A stretch of DNA of 64,000 nt from Micromonospora chokoriensis. GTDB lineage: Bacteria > Actinomycetota > Actinomycetes > Mycobacteriales > Micromonosporaceae. The stretch covers positions 1-64,000 of the forward strand of contig NZ_JOAN01000020.1 of NCBI RefSeq assembly GCF_000718555.1, read 5' to 3'. This document shows, one piece after another, positions 63,422 to 64,000 of this stretch (positions are counted from its first letter, which is position 1; the number at the start of each line of letters is the position of its first letter). The notes below the pieces were generated by a model. It was not told where the DNA came from and searched no databases. It saw only the letters and a program-made list of their open reading frames with translations. Position numbers and translations under genes: made by a program.

Positions 63422-64000
63422 TCAGACGAGTTGGCCGCCGATGACGGTGAGCAGCCGCAGCTTCTCGTCGCTCGGCGACCCGGGCACGGCGGTGAAGACC
63501 AACAGTGTCTGCGACTGGTCGGGGTCCAGCAGCGTCTGGCAGTGCAGCTCCAGCGCGCCGACCTCCGGGTGCACGAAGTGCTTCGCCGGGCAGTAGCCGG
63601 CTGGCACCGGGTGCTCCCGCCACAGCCGCGCGAACTCCGGGCTGCGGGCCAGCAGGTCGTCGACGAGCGTCGCGGCCCGCGAGCCGCGCCCATCGCGGGT
63701 GTACGACGCGTGCAGGTGCGCCACCAGCAGTCGGCTCTGCGTTGCGTGCTCCTGGGCCGGGTGCAGCTGCCGAGCGGTCGGGTCGGTGAACCAGCGGTGG
63801 TGCGCGCTGCGCGCCAACCCGGTGTACCGGGTCTCGTCCCCGAGCAGGGCGACGGCCGGTGCGGTCTGCGCCAGGGTCTCGCCGAGGTGGTTCACCACCT
63901 GGGCCGGGGTGTCGTGCATCCGGTCGAGGATCCGCATCATTCCCGGGTTGACGTGGTCGGCCCGTACCGCGCGGTGCGGCACGGCGTGGCCGGCGAGTTG
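63422..64000 (-). CDS. MmyB-type helix-turn-helix regulator (N-terminus beyond window)
   Basis: The frame stays open to the window edge, so the N-terminal helix-turn-helix is not visible. The seen 190 residues form the MmyB-like ligand-binding domain: ALLGDETRYTGLARSAHHRW, FTDPTARQLHPAQEHATQSR and AKHFVHPEVGALELHCQTLL DPDQSQ-type end. Such XRE/MmyB regulators in actinomycetes bind lipids or small molecules and usually sit next to the oxidoreductase they control, here outside the window. Confidence 0.8.
   Translation of the reverse strand, partial: QLAGHAVPHRAVRADHVNPGMMRILDRMHDTPAQVVNHLGETLAQTAPAVALLGDETRYTGLARSAHHRWFTDPTARQLHPAQEHATQSRLLVAHLHASYTRDGRGSRAATLVDDLLARSPEFARLWREHPVPAGYCPAKHFVHPEVGALELHCQTLLDPDQSQTLLVFTAVPGSPSDEKLRLLTVIGGQLV

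Overview
The window is very GC-rich, with third codon positions almost all G or C. It carries long modular secreted enzymes with CBM2 and ricin-type modules, AfsQ1/Q2-like and DesK-like two-component systems, an F420-type luciferase-fold oxidoreductase and many GTG starts. This points to a soil actinomycete of the Micromonosporaceae (Micromonospora-like). That is an inference from gene content and style; no marker gene is present.

Layout. 1-2.7 kb: the end of a formate dehydrogenase module (Fe-S subunit, NrfD-type membrane subunit) and an oxalate/formate-family MFS carrier. 2.7-9.1 kb: a VOC protein, then a 1,469-residue bacillopeptidase F-like subtilase with Kelch repeats, bracketed by two related orphan winged-helix regulators. 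9.3-13 kb: a PAP2 phosphatase and a coupled AfsQ1/AfsQ2-like system with a lipoprotein. 13-16.3 kb (minus strand): a three-gene, stop/start-overlapping operon of membrane acyltransferase-3 protein, alanine-racemase-fold enzyme and D-Ala-D-Ala ligase. It has the parts of a split VanT plus a ligase. 16.4-21.4 kb: LLM oxidoreductase, an orphan small membrane protein, an HPII-type catalase, and a secreted cutinase/PET-hydrolase-like enzyme. 21.4-27.4 kb: a complete branched-chain amino-acid-type ABC importer (ATPases, permeases, binding lipoprotein) with a TetR regulator. 27.4-31.9 kb: a giant LuxR (LAL) regulator, an acyl-CoA dehydrogenase and a MaoC hydratase.

32.4-50.3 kb is a glucuronoxylan-utilisation locus. 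On the minus strand are an SGNH esterase-CBM2, a CE7-type acetyl esterase and a LacI regulator. Divergently transcribed are a GH3 glycosidase, an LplB/YtcP/LplA-type oligosaccharide importer, a DUF624 protein, a GH42 enzyme and a GH67 alpha-glucuronidase. A second unit follows with a CE1 esterase-CBM2 and a GH10 xylanase-CBM2. Secreted xylanase and esterases would cut and deacetylate xylan outside the cell, the importer would take up (aldouronic) oligosaccharides, and GH67/GH3 would finish them inside. GAAA-S-TTTC and TTCCGGAA palindromes near the LacI gene and the GH3 operon suggest shared LacI-family control, and related elements precede the CE1 gene.

50.3-64 kb: a small unknown protein, an ECF sigma factor with a CU044_5270-type partner, a soluble transhydrogenase (SthA), a secreted FnIII-FnIII-CBM2 protein without a catalytic domain, a DesK-like two-component system divergent from a MacB/FtsX-type ABC transporter, a ricin-lectin/alginate-lyase-like enzyme, a divergent DUF2000/AraC pair and the end of a MmyB-type regulator cut by the window edge.

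Several clean regulatory palindromes overlap predicted promoters: the liv operon, the acyl-CoA dehydrogenase gene, the SGNH esterase gene and the lyase gene. No tRNA, rRNA, transposase, integrase or CRISPR array was seen.
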